From: an uncultured Pelagibacteraceae bacterium | GTDB taxonomy: Bacteria > Pseudomonadota > Alphaproteobacteria > Pelagibacterales > Pelagibacteraceae | Assembly: GCA_902591045.1 (NCBI GenBank) | Contig: CACIZC010000006.1 | Coordinates: 1-64,000, forward strand | Direction: 5' to 3' | DNA: 64,000 bases | Shown: positions 8,579-18,396 of the stretch, piece after piece | How the letters are laid out: every line of letters begins with the position of its first letter | How positions within the stretch are numbered: position 1 is the stretch's first letter | Notes under the pieces: generated by a model | Seen by the model: only the letters and a program-made list of their open reading frames with translations | What the model was told of the DNA's origin: nothing | Databases searched by the model: none | Made by a program: the position numbers and the translations under genes

Positions 8579-11458
8579 TTATGCTGTTTTTTTCATTTTA
8601 TTATTACTTATTAAATCTTTAAGGAATTTCCCTGTGTCACTATGCTTCATTTCTGCAACTTTTTCGGGAGAACCTTCAGCAATAATCTTTCCGCCTTCAT
8701 CCCCACCTTCTGGGCCCATGTCTACAATCCAATCTGCGGTTTTTATGACATCTAAATTATGTTCAATTACAATCACTGTATTCCCTGTATTTACAAAGGC
8801 TTTTAATATTTCCAAAAGTTTTTTTATATCATGAGAATGTAATCCAGTTGTTGGTTCGTCTAGTATGTAAAGCGTTCTTCCCGTTGATCTTTTAGAAAGT
8901 TCTTTTGCAAGTTTTATTCTTTGAGCTTCACCACCAGATAATGTTGTGGCTTGTTGTCCTACCTTTATGTAACCTAAACCAACATGTTTTAAAGTTAATA
9001 ACTTAGAATAAACTGCAGGAATGTTTTGAAAGAATTCGCAACCTTCATCAACAGTCATATCTAAGACATCAGCAATATTTTTGTTTTTAAATTTAATTTC
9101 TAATGTTTCTCTATTGTATCTACTTCCTTTACACGCATCACATGGTACGTATACATCTGGCAAAAAGTGCATTTCATAAGTTATTACCCCATCTCCTTCA
9201 CAAGTTTCGCATCTTCCTCCTTTAACGTTAAAAGAATATCTCCCAGGTTTATAACCTCTTGTTTTAGATTCAGGTAAATTTGCAAACCAATCTCTAATTG
9301 GACCAAAGGCCCCAGTATACGTTGCTGGATTTGATCTTGGTGTTCTTCCAATTGGTGATTGATCAATATCTATAACCTTATCAATAAGTTCTGTTCCTTT
9401 ATAATTTTTAAATGCTTTTGGTAATTTTCTAGACTTATTATTGTTTAATAATAAATTTAGTGCATTAAAAAGAGTTTGTAAAACTAGAGTTGATTTTCCA
9501 CTTCCAGACACTCCTGTAATGCAGGTAAATGTTCCAATGGGGATTTTTAAATCGACGTTTTTTAAATTATTTCCAGTTGCGCCCAGTATTTCCAAAAACC
9601 TTCCGTTTTTTGCAGTTTTTCTTTTTTTTGGAATTTCAATAAATTTTTTTCCAGAAAGATAATCTCCAGTAATACTTTCTTTTGTGTCTATAATATTTTT
9701 TAAACTACCTTGGGCAGTTATATTTCCACCATTTAATCCAGCTTCAGGCCCAAGATCTACAATATGATCTGCACTTTCCATTGTTTCAACATCGTGCTCT
9801 ACCACGATTACAGTATTTCCTAAATCTCTTAACCTCTTCAAAGCCGCAATTAATTTTTTATTATCTCTTTGATGCAAACCTATAGAAGGCTCATCTAATA
9901 CGTATAAAACACCTGTTAAGCCCGATCCTATTTGCGAAGCGAGCCTTATTCTTTGAGATTCACCTCCTGACAAAGTACCTGATTCTCTTGAAAGAGTAAG
10001 ATAATTTAGGCCAACATTTAACAAAAAGTTTAATCTCTCATTTATTTCTTTTAAAATGTGTTGAGCTATTTTTTTGTCCCTTAATGTTAAGGTATTTTCA
10101 AGACTTAAAAACCATTTTTGGGAATCTTCTATGGAAAAACGTGTAACTTCACTTATATTTAATTTATTAATCTTCACACACAACGCTTCTTCTTTTAACC
10201 TCAATCCTTTGCATTTTTCACAATTTGTTTCACTTTGGTATTGAGATATTTCTTCTCTTTTCCAGTCACTATCAGTTTCCAAATATCTTCTTTCTAAATT
10301 ATTGACAACACCTTCAAAAGTTTTTTTGGTGTCGTATTTTTCATATCCATCATCATAGTGAAATTTAATCTCTTCCTCATCAGAACCGTAAAGAATTATA
10401 TCTTGTATTTTTTTTGGAAGCTTTTTCCATTTTGTATCTAATGAAAATTTATAATGTTTAGCTAAAGAAGATAAAGTTTGAGCATAGTACAAAAATTTAG
10501 ATTTTGCCCATGGTTCAACAGCACCGTCTCCTATACTCTTGTTTTTATCTGAAATAACTAGATTTGGATCTACGTTTAAATTGTGGCCTATGCCCTCACA
10601 TTCTTCGCAAGCACCAAATGGGCTATTAAAAGAAAAAAGCCTTGGTTCTATCTCCTCTATTGTAAAACCACTTACAGGACAAGAAAATTTTGATGAAAAC
10701 GTTATACTTTCTTTCTTTCTAAATTTTTTAGGTATGGTTTCATTTTCATACTCAGCTATTAAAAGACCGTCAGAAAGATTTAAAGCTGTTTCTATACTGT
10801 CAGCTAACCTATTTCCCAGTTTAGAATTCAGAATAATTCTATCTACAACGATTGATATATCATGCTTAATTTTTTTGTTTAAATTAGGAAAATCATCAAT
10901 ATCATAATATTCTCCATCTACTTTGATTTTCTGAAAACCTCTTTTTTTATAATTAATTATATCTTTTTTATATTCACCCTTTCGTCCACGAACTACAGGT
11001 GAAAGAAGAAATATAGTAGAGCTTTTTGGAAGAGTTTTTACTTTATCAACCATATCGCTAACGGACTGAGAAACAATAGGTTTTCCTGTAAAAGGCGAAT
11101 AGGGAACACCTATTCTGGCAAATAAAACACGCATATAGTCATAAATTTCTGTTACTGTAGCAACAGTAGATCTAGGATTTTTTGGAGCATTTTTTTGTTC
11201 TATAGAGATTGCAGGACTAAGGCCCTCGATTAAGTCAACATTGGGCTTTTTCATTTTGTCTAAAAACTGTCTTGCATAAGCAGACAAGCTTTCCACGTAT
11301 CTTCTCTGTCCTTCGGCATAAACCGTATCAAAAGCTAGAGACGATTTTCCAGAGCCAGATAGGCCTGTAATTACTACGAGTTTCTCTTTTGGAATTTCTA
11401 AAGAAATATTTTTTAAATTGTGCTCTTTAGCCCCTTTAATCAATATCTTTTTTAACAT
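8579..11458 (-). CDS. uvrA: Excinuclease ABC subunit A
   Basis: The DNA damage recognition ATPase of nucleotide excision repair. The 959-residue protein has both ABC ATPase modules: Walker [13 protein letters not shown] near residue 33 and [12 protein letters not shown] in the second half, with [12 protein letters not shown] and [12 protein letters not shown] signatures. The zinc modules keep their cysteines (CEECEG, CEKCKG, CETCEG and CDACKG), unlike several other zinc proteins in this window. It is divergent from ssb across a 102-bp region with a palindrome, a classic uvrA-ssb arrangement. Confidence 0.97.
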   Translation of the reverse strand: MLKKILIKGAKEHNLKNISLEIPKEKLVVITGLSGSGKSSLAFDTVYAEGQRRYVESLSAYARQFLDKMKKPNVDLIEGLSPAISIEQKNAPKNPRSTVATVTEIYDYMRVLFARIGVPYSPFTGKPIVSQSVSDMVDKVKTLPKSSTIFLLSPVVRGRKGEYKKDIINYKKRGFQKIKVDGEYYDIDDFPNLNKKIKHDISIVVDRIILNSKLGNRLADSIETALNLSDGLLIAEYENETIPKKFRKKESITFSSKFSCPVSGFTIEEIEPRLFSFNSPFGACEECEGIGHNLNVDPNLVISDKNKSIGDGAVEPWAKSKFLYYAQTLSSLAKHYKFSLDTKWKKLPKKIQDIILYGSDEEEIKFHYDDGYEKYDTKKTFEGVVNNLERRYLETDSDWKREEISQYQSETNCEKCKGLRLKEEALCVKINKLNISEVTRFSIEDSQKWFLSLENTLTLRDKKIAQHILKEINERLNFLLNVGLNYLTLSRESGTLSGGESQRIRLASQIGSGLTGVLYVLDEPSIGLHQRDNKKLIAALKRLRDLGNTVIVVEHDVETMESADHIVDLGPEAGLNGGNITAQGSLKNIIDTKESITGDYLSGKKFIEIPKKRKTAKNGRFLEILGATGNNLKNVDLKIPIGTFTCITGVSGSGKSTLVLQTLFNALNLLLNNNKSRKLPKAFKNYKGTELIDKVIDIDQSPIGRTPRSNPATYTGAFGPIRDWFANLPESKTRGYKPGRYSFNVKGGRCETCEGDGVITYEMHFLPDVYVPCDACKGSRYNRETLEIKFKNKNIADVLDMTVDEGCEFFQNIPAVYSKLLTLKHVGLGYIKVGQQATTLSGGEAQRIKLAKELSKRSTGRTLYILDEPTTGLHSHDIKKLLEILKAFVNTGNTVIVIEHNLDVIKTADWIVDMGPEGGDEGGKIIAEGSPEKVAEMKHSDTGKFLKDLISNNKMKKTA

Positions 11459-11488
11459 CTTTTACACACCTTAAAACAGAATGAGCTT

Positions 11489-11507
11489 ATATTTACAATG
11501 TAAATAT
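11489..11507. promoter_or_regulatory. Perfect palindrome in the uvrA-ssb divergent promoter region
   Basis: ATATTTAC, a 3-base spacer AAT, then GTAAATAT: perfect 8-bp arms placed between the divergent uvrA and ssb starts. It lies 31 bp upstream of uvrA and 54 bp upstream of ssb. The sequence does not match the alphaproteobacterial LexA box GTTC-N7-GTTC. It could be an operator for both genes, or a chance AT-rich dyad. Confidence 0.4.
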
Positions 11508-11560
11508 GCTATATTATTTTTTAATATAATTTAATTCATTAATAATAAACCTAAAATAAT

Positions 11561-12022
11561 ATGGCTGGAAGTTTAAATAAAGTACAATTAATAGGCAGAC
11601 TGGGTGCAGATCCCGAAATCAAACAAATGGTTAATGGAAAAAACGTCGCAAGACTGAGTATTGCAACAAGCCAATCTTGGAAAGACAAATCTACCGGAGA
11701 GCGAAAAGAAAAAACTGAATGGCATAGAATTGTAATTTTCAATGAAGGTCTAGTTAATGTTGTTCAACAATATTTAAAGAAGGGCGCTAACGTTTATGTA
11801 GAAGGACAACTTACAACACGAAAGTGGAGAGACGAAAAACTTGGACAGGATAAATATTCTACAGAAATAGTATTGCAAGGTTATAATTCATCACTCACAA
11901 TGCTTGACGGGAAAAACAAATCAAATAATTCCAATGAAAAAACTGAAAACACCAAAAGCAACTTACCTAACGATGAAATGTCCCAAGCATCCTCAGATCT
12001 TGATGATGAGATACCATTTTAA
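11561..12022 (+). CDS. ssb: Single-stranded DNA-binding protein
   Basis: Coats single-stranded DNA during replication, repair and recombination. The OB-fold fills residues 1-110 ([17 protein letters not shown], then [17 protein letters not shown] and TEWHRIV), followed by a flexible Asn/Ser-rich linker and the acidic tip DDEIPF that recruits partner proteins. Length 153 is typical. It is divergent from uvrA and only 3 bp ahead of gyrA, so both are likely transcribed from the same upstream promoter region. Confidence 0.96.
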   Translation: MAGSLNKVQLIGRLGADPEIKQMVNGKNVARLSIATSQSWKDKSTGERKEKTEWHRIVIFNEGLVNVVQQYLKKGANVYVEGQLTTRKWRDEKLGQDKYSTEIVLQGYNSSLTMLDGKNKSNNSNEKTENTKSNLPNDEMSQASSDLDDEIPF

Positions 12023-12025
12023 TAA

Positions 12026-14599
12026 ATGCAAAAAGAATTAATAAAAGATAACTCAAATTATAAACCTATATTTGTTCATCAAGAGATGAGCTCCTCATAT
12101 CTGTCATATGCTATGAGCGTAATTGTCAGTAGGGCTTTACCAGATGTTAGAGATGGATTGAAACCTGTTCACAGAAGAATTATTTATGCTATGTACAAAG
12201 GCGGATACGATTGGAATAAACAATTCAGAAAATCAGCAAGAATTGTTGGAGATGTTATTGGTAAATATCATCCACATGGAGACCAGGCAGTTTATGATGC
12301 ATTAGTAAGATTAGTCCAAGATTTTTCTATGAGTTTACCATTAATTGATGGCCAAGGAAATTTTGGATCTATAGATGGAGATCCACCAGCTGCTATGAGA
12401 TATACAGAGACTAAACTCTCTAAAGTTACTCAATTTTTAACAGAAGGTTTAGAAAAAAATACCATCGATTATAGAAACAACTATGATGAAACAGAAAAAG
12501 AACCAGTAGTTCTTCCTTCACAATTTCCAAATTTACTTGTAAATGGTGCCGGAGGTATCGCAGTAGGTATGGCGACAAGTATTCCGCCTCATAATTTAGG
12601 TGAAATTATTGATGGCACAATCAACTATATTAAAAATAATGACATAACCATATCACAATTAATGAAATCCATACCTGGCCCAGATTTTCCAACTGGAGGT
12701 ATAATAATTGGGAAAGATATTATTAAACAAGGATACAACAAAGGTAGAGGCTCATTTAAAATAAGAGGAGAAATAGAGACCGAAGATTTAAAAAATGGAA
12801 GAACAAGATTAATAATTAAATCTATCCCATATCAAGTTAACAAATCTATTTTAAACGAGAGAATAGCTGAGCTTTCAAGAGAAAAGAAAATAGAGGGAGT
12901 AAGCGATATTAGAGATGAGTCTAACAAAGACGGTATTAGAGTAGTTGTTGATCTGAGAAGAAGTGTAGAACCTGAAACTGTTAGAAGACAGCTATACAAA
13001 CTCACAAGTATAGAGTCATCATTTGGTTTTAATACTTTAGCGATAGTAGAAGGAAAGCCAAAAATTTTAAATTTAAAAGATTTTATTCAGGAGTTTGTTA
13101 ATTTTAGAGAAAAAACTGTTCTAAGAAGAATAAAATTTGATTTAAATAAAGCTGAAGAAAAAGCACACCTTTTAATAGGTATAGCTACCGCTGTAGAAAA
13201 TATAGACGCGATAGTAAAAATAATAAAATCATCTAAAAATACTGATGAAGCAAAAAAAAATCTTTTAACAAAAAAATGGTCTATTAAGAAAAGCTCTAAA
13301 CTCGTATCTCTTATTGAAAAAAAACAGAATATATCTAAGTATCAACTTTCAACAATACAAGTTGCTGCAATCTTAGATTTAAGATTACAAAAATTAACTG
13401 CTTATGGAATTGTAGAAATTGAATCAGAAATAAAAGAATTATCTAAATTAATTATTTATTTTAATAAACTTATTAAATCAAAAAAAGAACTTTTAAACTT
13501 AATTATTCAAGAACTTGAGTCAATTAAATCAAAATTTGCTGTTAAAAGAAGAACTAAAATAATTGATGCGGTGTTAAATTATAATATAGAGGAAACGATA
13601 CAAAAAGAAGCTGTGGTTATAAATATTACAAATCAAGGATATATAAAAAGAGGCTCTTTATCATCTGTAAAATCTCAGAAAAGAGGAGGCAAAGGAAAAA
13701 CTGGAATAACCACAAGAGAAGAAGATTTTGTTGTAAGAATTTTATCCGGTAATTCACATAGCCAAGTTTTGTTTTTTTCAAGCCAAGGACTTGCTTATAA
13801 ATTGAAGGCATGGAAAATTCCAAAAGGAACTTTGACATCAAAAGGCAAATCTCTTTTTAATCTTTTACCGTTAAAAAATAATCAATCAATAACCTCCACT
13901 ATGCTTTTACCGGAAAATGAAAGTGAGTGGAAAAATCTTTTTGTTATTTTTGTAACCGCAAAAGGAAAAGTAAGAAAAAATTCTCTTATTGATTTTTTAA
14001 ATATTAGCTCAGCTGGAAAAATCGCAATGAAACTTGATGAAAATGATAAAATAATTGGCGTTGAAAAATGTACAGAAGATCAAGACATTATACTAGCTAC
14101 AAAACTTGGAAAGTGCATAAGATTTATGTCAAAGAAATTAAGACTTTTTAAAGGAAGATCTTCAAAAGGAATTAGAGGGATAAATTTGTCCCAAGATGAT
14201 GAGGTGATTTCCCTATCTGTTATTAGCAGTACAAAAAATTTAGAAAGCCTAACAAAAAAAAATGGATCTAAAAAGGATGTGGTCAAAAAATATGTGCTAT
14301 CAATTACAGAAAATGGTTACGGAAAAAGAACATCTTTTCTAGATTTTAGAGTTACAAATAGGGGAGGGAAAGGAATAATTGGAATAGTTAATTCAAAAAG
14401 AAATGGAAATGTTACTTCAACATTAATTGTTTCAGAAGAAGATGAGGTTATTTTGTCAACTGACAAAGGAAGAGTTATAAGATGCTCTGTAAAAGAAATA
14501 AGAATTGCCGGAAGAAATACCCAAGGAGTTAGAATTATTAAATTATCTGGTGAAGAAAAAGTTGTATCAGCTATAAAGATAGAAGATAATATTGATTAA
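12026..14599 (+). CDS. gyrA: DNA gyrase subunit A
   Basis: The DNA breakage-reunion subunit of gyrase, which introduces negative supercoils. The 857-residue protein has the catalytic tyrosine in AAMRYTE (Tyr126), the [16 protein letters not shown] start block and the [12 protein letters not shown] quinolone-region loop. The GyrA box appears as QKRGGKG (around residue 551), separating GyrA from ParC. At the position equivalent to E. coli Ser83 there is Gln. The stop overlaps the coaD start by one base (TAATG). Confidence 0.95.
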   Translation: MQKELIKDNSNYKPIFVHQEMSSSYLSYAMSVIVSRALPDVRDGLKPVHRRIIYAMYKGGYDWNKQFRKSARIVGDVIGKYHPHGDQAVYDALVRLVQDFSMSLPLIDGQGNFGSIDGDPPAAMRYTETKLSKVTQFLTEGLEKNTIDYRNNYDETEKEPVVLPSQFPNLLVNGAGGIAVGMATSIPPHNLGEIIDGTINYIKNNDITISQLMKSIPGPDFPTGGIIIGKDIIKQGYNKGRGSFKIRGEIETEDLKNGRTRLIIKSIPYQVNKSILNERIAELSREKKIEGVSDIRDESNKDGIRVVVDLRRSVEPETVRRQLYKLTSIESSFGFNTLAIVEGKPKILNLKDFIQEFVNFREKTVLRRIKFDLNKAEEKAHLLIGIATAVENIDAIVKIIKSSKNTDEAKKNLLTKKWSIKKSSKLVSLIEKKQNISKYQLSTIQVAAILDLRLQKLTAYGIVEIESEIKELSKLIIYFNKLIKSKKELLNLIIQELESIKSKFAVKRRTKIIDAVLNYNIEETIQKEAVVINITNQGYIKRGSLSSVKSQKRGGKGKTGITTREEDFVVRILSGNSHSQVLFFSSQGLAYKLKAWKIPKGTLTSKGKSLFNLLPLKNNQSITSTMLLPENESEWKNLFVIFVTAKGKVRKNSLIDFLNISSAGKIAMKLDENDKIIGVEKCTEDQDIILATKLGKCIRFMSKKLRLFKGRSSKGIRGINLSQDDEVISLSVISSTKNLESLTKKNGSKKDVVKKYVLSITENGYGKRTSFLDFRVTNRGGKGIIGIVNSKRNGNVTSTLIVSEEDEVILSTDKGRVIRCSVKEIRIAGRNTQGVRIIKLSGEEKVVSAIKIEDNID

Positions 14600-15093
14600 T
14601 GTCAAAAATTGCTATTTACCCAGGAACATTCGACCCAATCACACTTGGACATATAGATGTAATAAAAAAAGCGTTAAAAATTGTTGATACTTTGATTGTA
14701 GCTACAACCGATAGCGCTAATAAAGATTGTTTATTTGATACAGATGAAAGAATTAATATTTTAAAGAGATCTCTTTTTAATGACATAAGGCTTAGCCAAA
14801 AAAAAATTAAAATAATTTCATTTGATGGACTCACAGTTAAGCTTTGCAAAAAATATAAAGCTTCCATAATTGTAAGAGGATTACGTGCAGTATCAGATTT
14901 TGAATATGAATTTCAATTAGCAGGAATGAATAAAAAATTAGATAAAAATATCGAAACTATTTTTTTAATGTCAGACATCGAAAATGAAATTATATCTTCT
15001 AAATTTATTAAGGAAATTGCTCAACTTAATGGAGATTTGAGAAAATTTGTAACAAAATCAGTTATTAAATCTATAAAATCAAAATTTTCATGA
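14599..15093 (+). CDS. coaD: Phosphopantetheine adenylyltransferase
   Basis: Catalyses the fourth step of coenzyme A synthesis, 4'-phosphopantetheine plus ATP to dephospho-CoA. The N-terminus YPGTFDPITLGHID carries the nucleotidyltransferase (T/H)xGH motif, the middle has RGLRAVSDFEYE, and near the C-terminus ISSKFIKEIA corresponds to the ISSxxxR-like motif. Length 164 is typical. Its start overlaps the gyrA stop and its end overlaps the cyclophilin gene by 4 bp. Confidence 0.95.
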   Translation: MSKIAIYPGTFDPITLGHIDVIKKALKIVDTLIVATTDSANKDCLFDTDERINILKRSLFNDIRLSQKKIKIISFDGLTVKLCKKYKASIIVRGLRAVSDFEYEFQLAGMNKKLDKNIETIFLMSDIENEIISSKFIKEIAQLNGDLRKFVTKSVIKSIKSKFS

Positions 15094-15644
15094 AAAAAAT
15101 ATTTTTATTACTTTTTTTTATATTTTTTTGTATTAATAATTCTTTTTCAGGAGAAAATAAAATGATTATAAAAACAGAACATGGGTCAATCGAAATAGAG
15201 TTGTTTCCTAATCTTGCACCCAAACATGTAGAAAGAATAAAAACATTAGCTAAAAACAAACAGTATGACGGCGTAGTATTTCATAGAGTGATAGATGGAT
15301 TTATGGTGCAGACTGGTGATGTAAAATTTGGAAATTCAAACAGTCCAGACTATAATCTTGATCTTGTTGGCACAGGAGGATCCAATCTTCCAGATCTAAA
15401 AGCTGAATTTAGTGACATTCCCCATGAAAGAGGCACTTTGTCAATGGCAAGATCTCAAAATCCAAATAGTGGTAATAGTCAATTTTTTATTTGTTTAGAG
15501 GCATCACCACATCTTGATAGACAATATACAGTATTTGGAAAAGTTATTAGTGGAATGGAATTTGTTGATAAAATAAAAAAAGGTGATGGAGCTAATGGTT
15601 CAGTTTCTGATCCAGACAAAATAATAAGTTTTTCTGAAAAATAA
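15090..15644 (+). CDS. Periplasmic peptidyl-prolyl cis-trans isomerase (cyclophilin)
   Basis: A 184-residue cyclophilin with a Sec signal peptide (residues about 1-20, Phe-rich core ending near FSGEN), so it probably assists folding in the periplasm. The catalytic core is clear: VVFHRVIDGFMVQTGD carries the active-site arginine, and RSQNPNSGNSQFFI is the conserved block. It resembles the PpiA type. It sits between coaD and tgt with 4-bp overlap and 3-bp gap. I do not assign a precise symbol because bacterial cyclophilin naming is inconsistent. Confidence 0.9.
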   Translation: MKKIFLLLFFIFFCINNSFSGENKMIIKTEHGSIEIELFPNLAPKHVERIKTLAKNKQYDGVVFHRVIDGFMVQTGDVKFGNSNSPDYNLDLVGTGGSNLPDLKAEFSDIPHERGTLSMARSQNPNSGNSQFFICLEASPHLDRQYTVFGKVISGMEFVDKIKKGDGANGSVSDPDKIISFSEK

Positions 15645-15647
15645 AAA

Positions 15648-16763
15648 ATGAATTCAAAAAAGTTTTTTTTTGAATTAATTAAAGAAAATAATAACGCTAG
15701 ATTAGGTAAAATATTTACACCGAGAGGAATAGTTAACACACCCGCATTTATGCCTGTGGGAACTCAAGGCACAATTAAAAGCATCTTTACTGACGATGTT
15801 TTAAAAACTGGTAGTGAAATAATTTTAGGAAATACTTATCACTTATATTTAAGACCAGGCTTGCAAGTTCTAAAAAAATTTAATGGACTACATAAATTTA
15901 TGAACTGGGACAAGCCAATTTTAACAGACTCTGGTGGTTTTCAAATTATGTCATTGGGAAAATTAACAAAAATTGATAAAAAATATGGTGCATTTTTTTC
16001 CTCACATATCGACGGTAAAAAATTTTTATTAAGTCCAGAAAAAAGCATTCAAATTCAAAAAATTATTAATTCAGATATATTGATGGTCCTAGATGAATGT
16101 CCCAAACTTACTGATAATAAAAAAATAATTTCAAAAGCCATCGATGTTTCTACTGATTGGGCGCTTAGGTGCAAGTATGAATTTAAATATGCAAAAGGAA
16201 AGGCTTTGTTTGGTATTGTTCAGGGTGGATTGTTCGAAGATTTAAGAATAGAAAGTTTTGAAAAATTAAAAAAAATGGATTTTGATGGTTATGCCCTAGG
16301 TGGATTAGCGGTAGGCGAAACCCAAGAACAAATGTTTAGTATATTAAATAAAATATGTAAAATAATGCCTAAAAATAAACCTCGATATCTTATGGGTGTA
16401 GGCACACCTTCTGATATTTTAGGAGCAGTGAAAGAGGGCATAGATATGTTTGATTGTGTGATGCCAACAAGGTCTGGTAGAACAGGATTAGCTTTTACTT
16501 GGGACGGAAAGCTCAATTTAAAAAATTCTAAATTTAAAAATGATAATTCACCTTTGGATTCAAAAACGTCCCTTAGAAATCTTAATAAATATTCCAAAAG
16601 TTATTTAAATCACCTTATTAAAACTAACGAAATATTAGCCTCAATGATCATTTCTCTACATAATATAAATTTTTATCAAGAATTTATGGGAAAAATCAGA
16701 GAGTCAATTAGAAAAGGTAAATTTAATAGCTTTTACAAAAAATATATTAATAAGTATAATTAG
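15648..16763 (+). CDS. tgt: Queuine/preQ1 tRNA-guanine transglycosylase lacking zinc cysteines
   Basis: Exchanges guanine 34 for preQ1 in tRNAs with GUN anticodons, a step of queuosine synthesis. The 371-residue protein has the LTDSGGFQIMSLG substrate-binding block, the GIVQGGLFEDLR block, and DCVMPTRSGRTG with the nucleophilic aspartate. The C-terminal region that normally holds the zinc site reads SKTSLRNLNKYSKSYLNHL where bacterial enzymes have CxCxxC. The three cysteines are replaced by Thr and two Leu, while the later LHN histidine remains. The fold around it is otherwise intact, so the enzyme is probably functional without zinc. Confidence 0.93.
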   Translation: MNSKKFFFELIKENNNARLGKIFTPRGIVNTPAFMPVGTQGTIKSIFTDDVLKTGSEIILGNTYHLYLRPGLQVLKKFNGLHKFMNWDKPILTDSGGFQIMSLGKLTKIDKKYGAFFSSHIDGKKFLLSPEKSIQIQKIINSDILMVLDECPKLTDNKKIISKAIDVSTDWALRCKYEFKYAKGKALFGIVQGGLFEDLRIESFEKLKKMDFDGYALGGLAVGETQEQMFSILNKICKIMPKNKPRYLMGVGTPSDILGAVKEGIDMFDCVMPTRSGRTGLAFTWDGKLNLKNSKFKNDNSPLDSKTSLRNLNKYSKSYLNHLIKTNEILASMIISLHNINFYQEFMGKIRESIRKGKFNSFYKKYINKYN

Positions 16764-16820
16764 CTAATTTATCATTTGAAATTTACCTTTTTTGAATATA
16801 AAAAGAATTTCTTTGATTAA

Positions 16821-16896
16821 GGGCCCTTAGCTCAGTTGGTAGAGCACTTCCCTTTTAAGGAAGGTGTCGATGGTTCGAGTCCATCAGGGCTCACCA
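16821..16896 (+). tRNA. tRNA-Lys (anticodon TTT)
   Basis: A cloverleaf can be drawn by eye. The 7-bp acceptor stem pairs 16821-16827 with 16886-16892 (one G-U). The anticodon stem CTTCC/GGAAG encloses loop CTTTTAA with anticodon TTT at 16854-16856, and the T-loop is GGTTCGAGTCC. The CCA end is encoded (16894-16896). A possible promoter lies upstream with TATAAA at 16797-16802 and a TTGAAA-like -35. The 3' end is 3 bp from the convergent M48 protease stop. Confidence 0.97.
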
Positions 16897-16899
16897 AAA

Positions 16900-17739
16900 T
16901 TAGGTAATTGGTGGATATTCTAATATTATTTTGTTAACCCAACTTTGAAGATTTTCAATTCTTGTTGTGCTAGAGGGATGGGTGCTTAAAAATTGAGGAG
17001 GTTCTTTGCCTTTATTGGCATCTCTCATTCTTTCCCATAATCCCACAGATTTTTTAATGTTAAAACCAGCTAATGAATCAAAAATTAAACCAAGATAGTC
17101 AGCTTCAGTCTCTTGTTTTCTTCCAAATGGATTCATAATACCTAGTTGAAAAATGTCTAGACCAGTACTTCTTCCTACCGTATTTCTTGTTCTATTAATT
17201 GCTCCACCCAAAAATAAATCAGCTACTTGAGTTCCTAGATTTAACGTCATAGCTTGACTCATTCTTTCAATAGAATGTTTAGCAACAGCATGAGCTATTT
17301 CATGTCCCATAATAGTTGCCAAACCATCATTGTCTTTTGCTACATCCAAGATTCCAGTAAAAACTGCAATTTTTCCTCCAGGCATACACCATGCATTTTT
17401 AACTTTTTTATTATCAACGAGTATATATTCCCAGTCAAAATTTTTTGTAGGGTCAATTTTGTTTTTCTGAGAAAAGAATGCACTAACAGCTTTTTGTATT
17501 TTTTCCCCTACATAAATAATTTCGTCTAATTTTTTTCCACTATCGATAAGTTTTGATTTTTTTTTGAACTTCTCATAGGCTTGAGCAGCCTGTCTATTTA
17601 TCATATTTTCAGGATATATTGTCAGTTGCTTTCTTTCTGTTATGGGAACAGTTGCACATGATCCAACAATTAAGCCGCAACAAGAGCAACCAAAATATTC
17701 AAGAAATTTTCTACGATTTATGTTATTACTTTTCTCCAT
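16900..17739 (-). CDS. M48-family zinc metalloprotease with a Tat-type lipoprotein signal
   Basis: A 279-residue peptidase. The N-terminus has twin arginines in NRRKFLEYFG, a short hydrophobic stretch rich in cysteine (GCSCCG), and a lipobox-like IVGSC near residues 24-28, so it is probably exported folded through Tat and then lipidated. The catalytic HExxH motif is MGHEIAHAVAKH, with a second zinc ligand region at TEADYLG and a C-terminal STHPSSTTRI block, as in LoiP/YcaL-type outer-membrane quality-control proteases. It is convergent with tRNA-Lys and divergent from the DUF502 gene. Confidence 0.87.
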   Translation of the reverse strand: MEKSNNINRRKFLEYFGCSCCGLIVGSCATVPITERKQLTIYPENMINRQAAQAYEKFKKKSKLIDSGKKLDEIIYVGEKIQKAVSAFFSQKNKIDPTKNFDWEYILVDNKKVKNAWCMPGGKIAVFTGILDVAKDNDGLATIMGHEIAHAVAKHSIERMSQAMTLNLGTQVADLFLGGAINRTRNTVGRSTGLDIFQLGIMNPFGRKQETEADYLGLIFDSLAGFNIKKSVGLWERMRDANKGKEPPQFLSTHPSSTTRIENLQSWVNKIILEYPPIT

Positions 17740-17782
17740 TAGGATATAATAACAACAAAATTAACAATAAGGGATAATAAAA

Positions 17783-18394
17783 ATGTCCAAAAAAAAGGGG
17801 AAAAGATCAATTTTTGCCACTTTGCGTAACAACTTTATAGCGGGAATAGTTGTTTTAATACCGATTGGAATAACTTTGTACCTAACACTTTTTTTTGTAA
17901 AAATTTCTTCAAAAATTCTTCCAAGTGAAATTAATCCAAATCATTATCTACCTTACAATATTCCAGGTTTAGAAATATTAATTTCAGTGTTTTTGATAAC
18001 TTTAATTGGCTGGTTATCTTTAACTTTTATTGGAAAAAAATTATTTGATATTTTTGAAAATATTTTAAATAGAATACCTATATTAAGAACCATTTATTCA
18101 GCTGTTGAGCAATTAACAGAAACTTTTACATCAAGCAAAGATAGAAAAAAAAGCGTTGTTTTAATAGAGTATCCCAGAAAGGGGTCTTGGGCGGTTGGTT
18201 TTGCAACAAAAGAAAACACAGGTGAGATCAAAAATAAAGTTGGAGAAGAATTAATAAATGTTTTTGTACCCACAACACCAAATCCAACAAGTGGTTTTTT
18301 ACTAATGTTTCCTAAAAAGGATGTAATTTTCTTAGATATAAGTTTTGAGCAAGCATCAAAATTTATTGTTTCGGCAGGAAGCACAAATCCATAA
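17783..18394 (+). CDS. DUF502 family membrane protein
   Basis: A 203-residue protein with two N-terminal transmembrane segments (about residues 18-42 and 60-85). The hallmark region PILRTIYSAVEQLTETFTS is followed by a soluble beta-rich half with VVLIEYPRKGSWAVGFAT and the VFVPTTPNPTSGFLLMFPKKDV block. These features are characteristic of the DUF502 family, found next to recG in many Alphaproteobacteria. The molecular function is not established. It is convergent with recG with a 2-bp gap. Confidence 0.85.
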   Translation: MSKKKGKRSIFATLRNNFIAGIVVLIPIGITLYLTLFFVKISSKILPSEINPNHYLPYNIPGLEILISVFLITLIGWLSLTFIGKKLFDIFENILNRIPILRTIYSAVEQLTETFTSSKDRKKSVVLIEYPRKGSWAVGFATKENTGEIKNKVGEELINVFVPTTPNPTSGFLLMFPKKDVIFLDISFEQASKFIVSAGSTNP

Positions 18395-18396
18395 TT

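Noticed and set aside
10539-10907. 122-codon ORF opposite uvrA
   Set aside because: Antisense to the conserved UvrA zinc region with no protein-like pattern.
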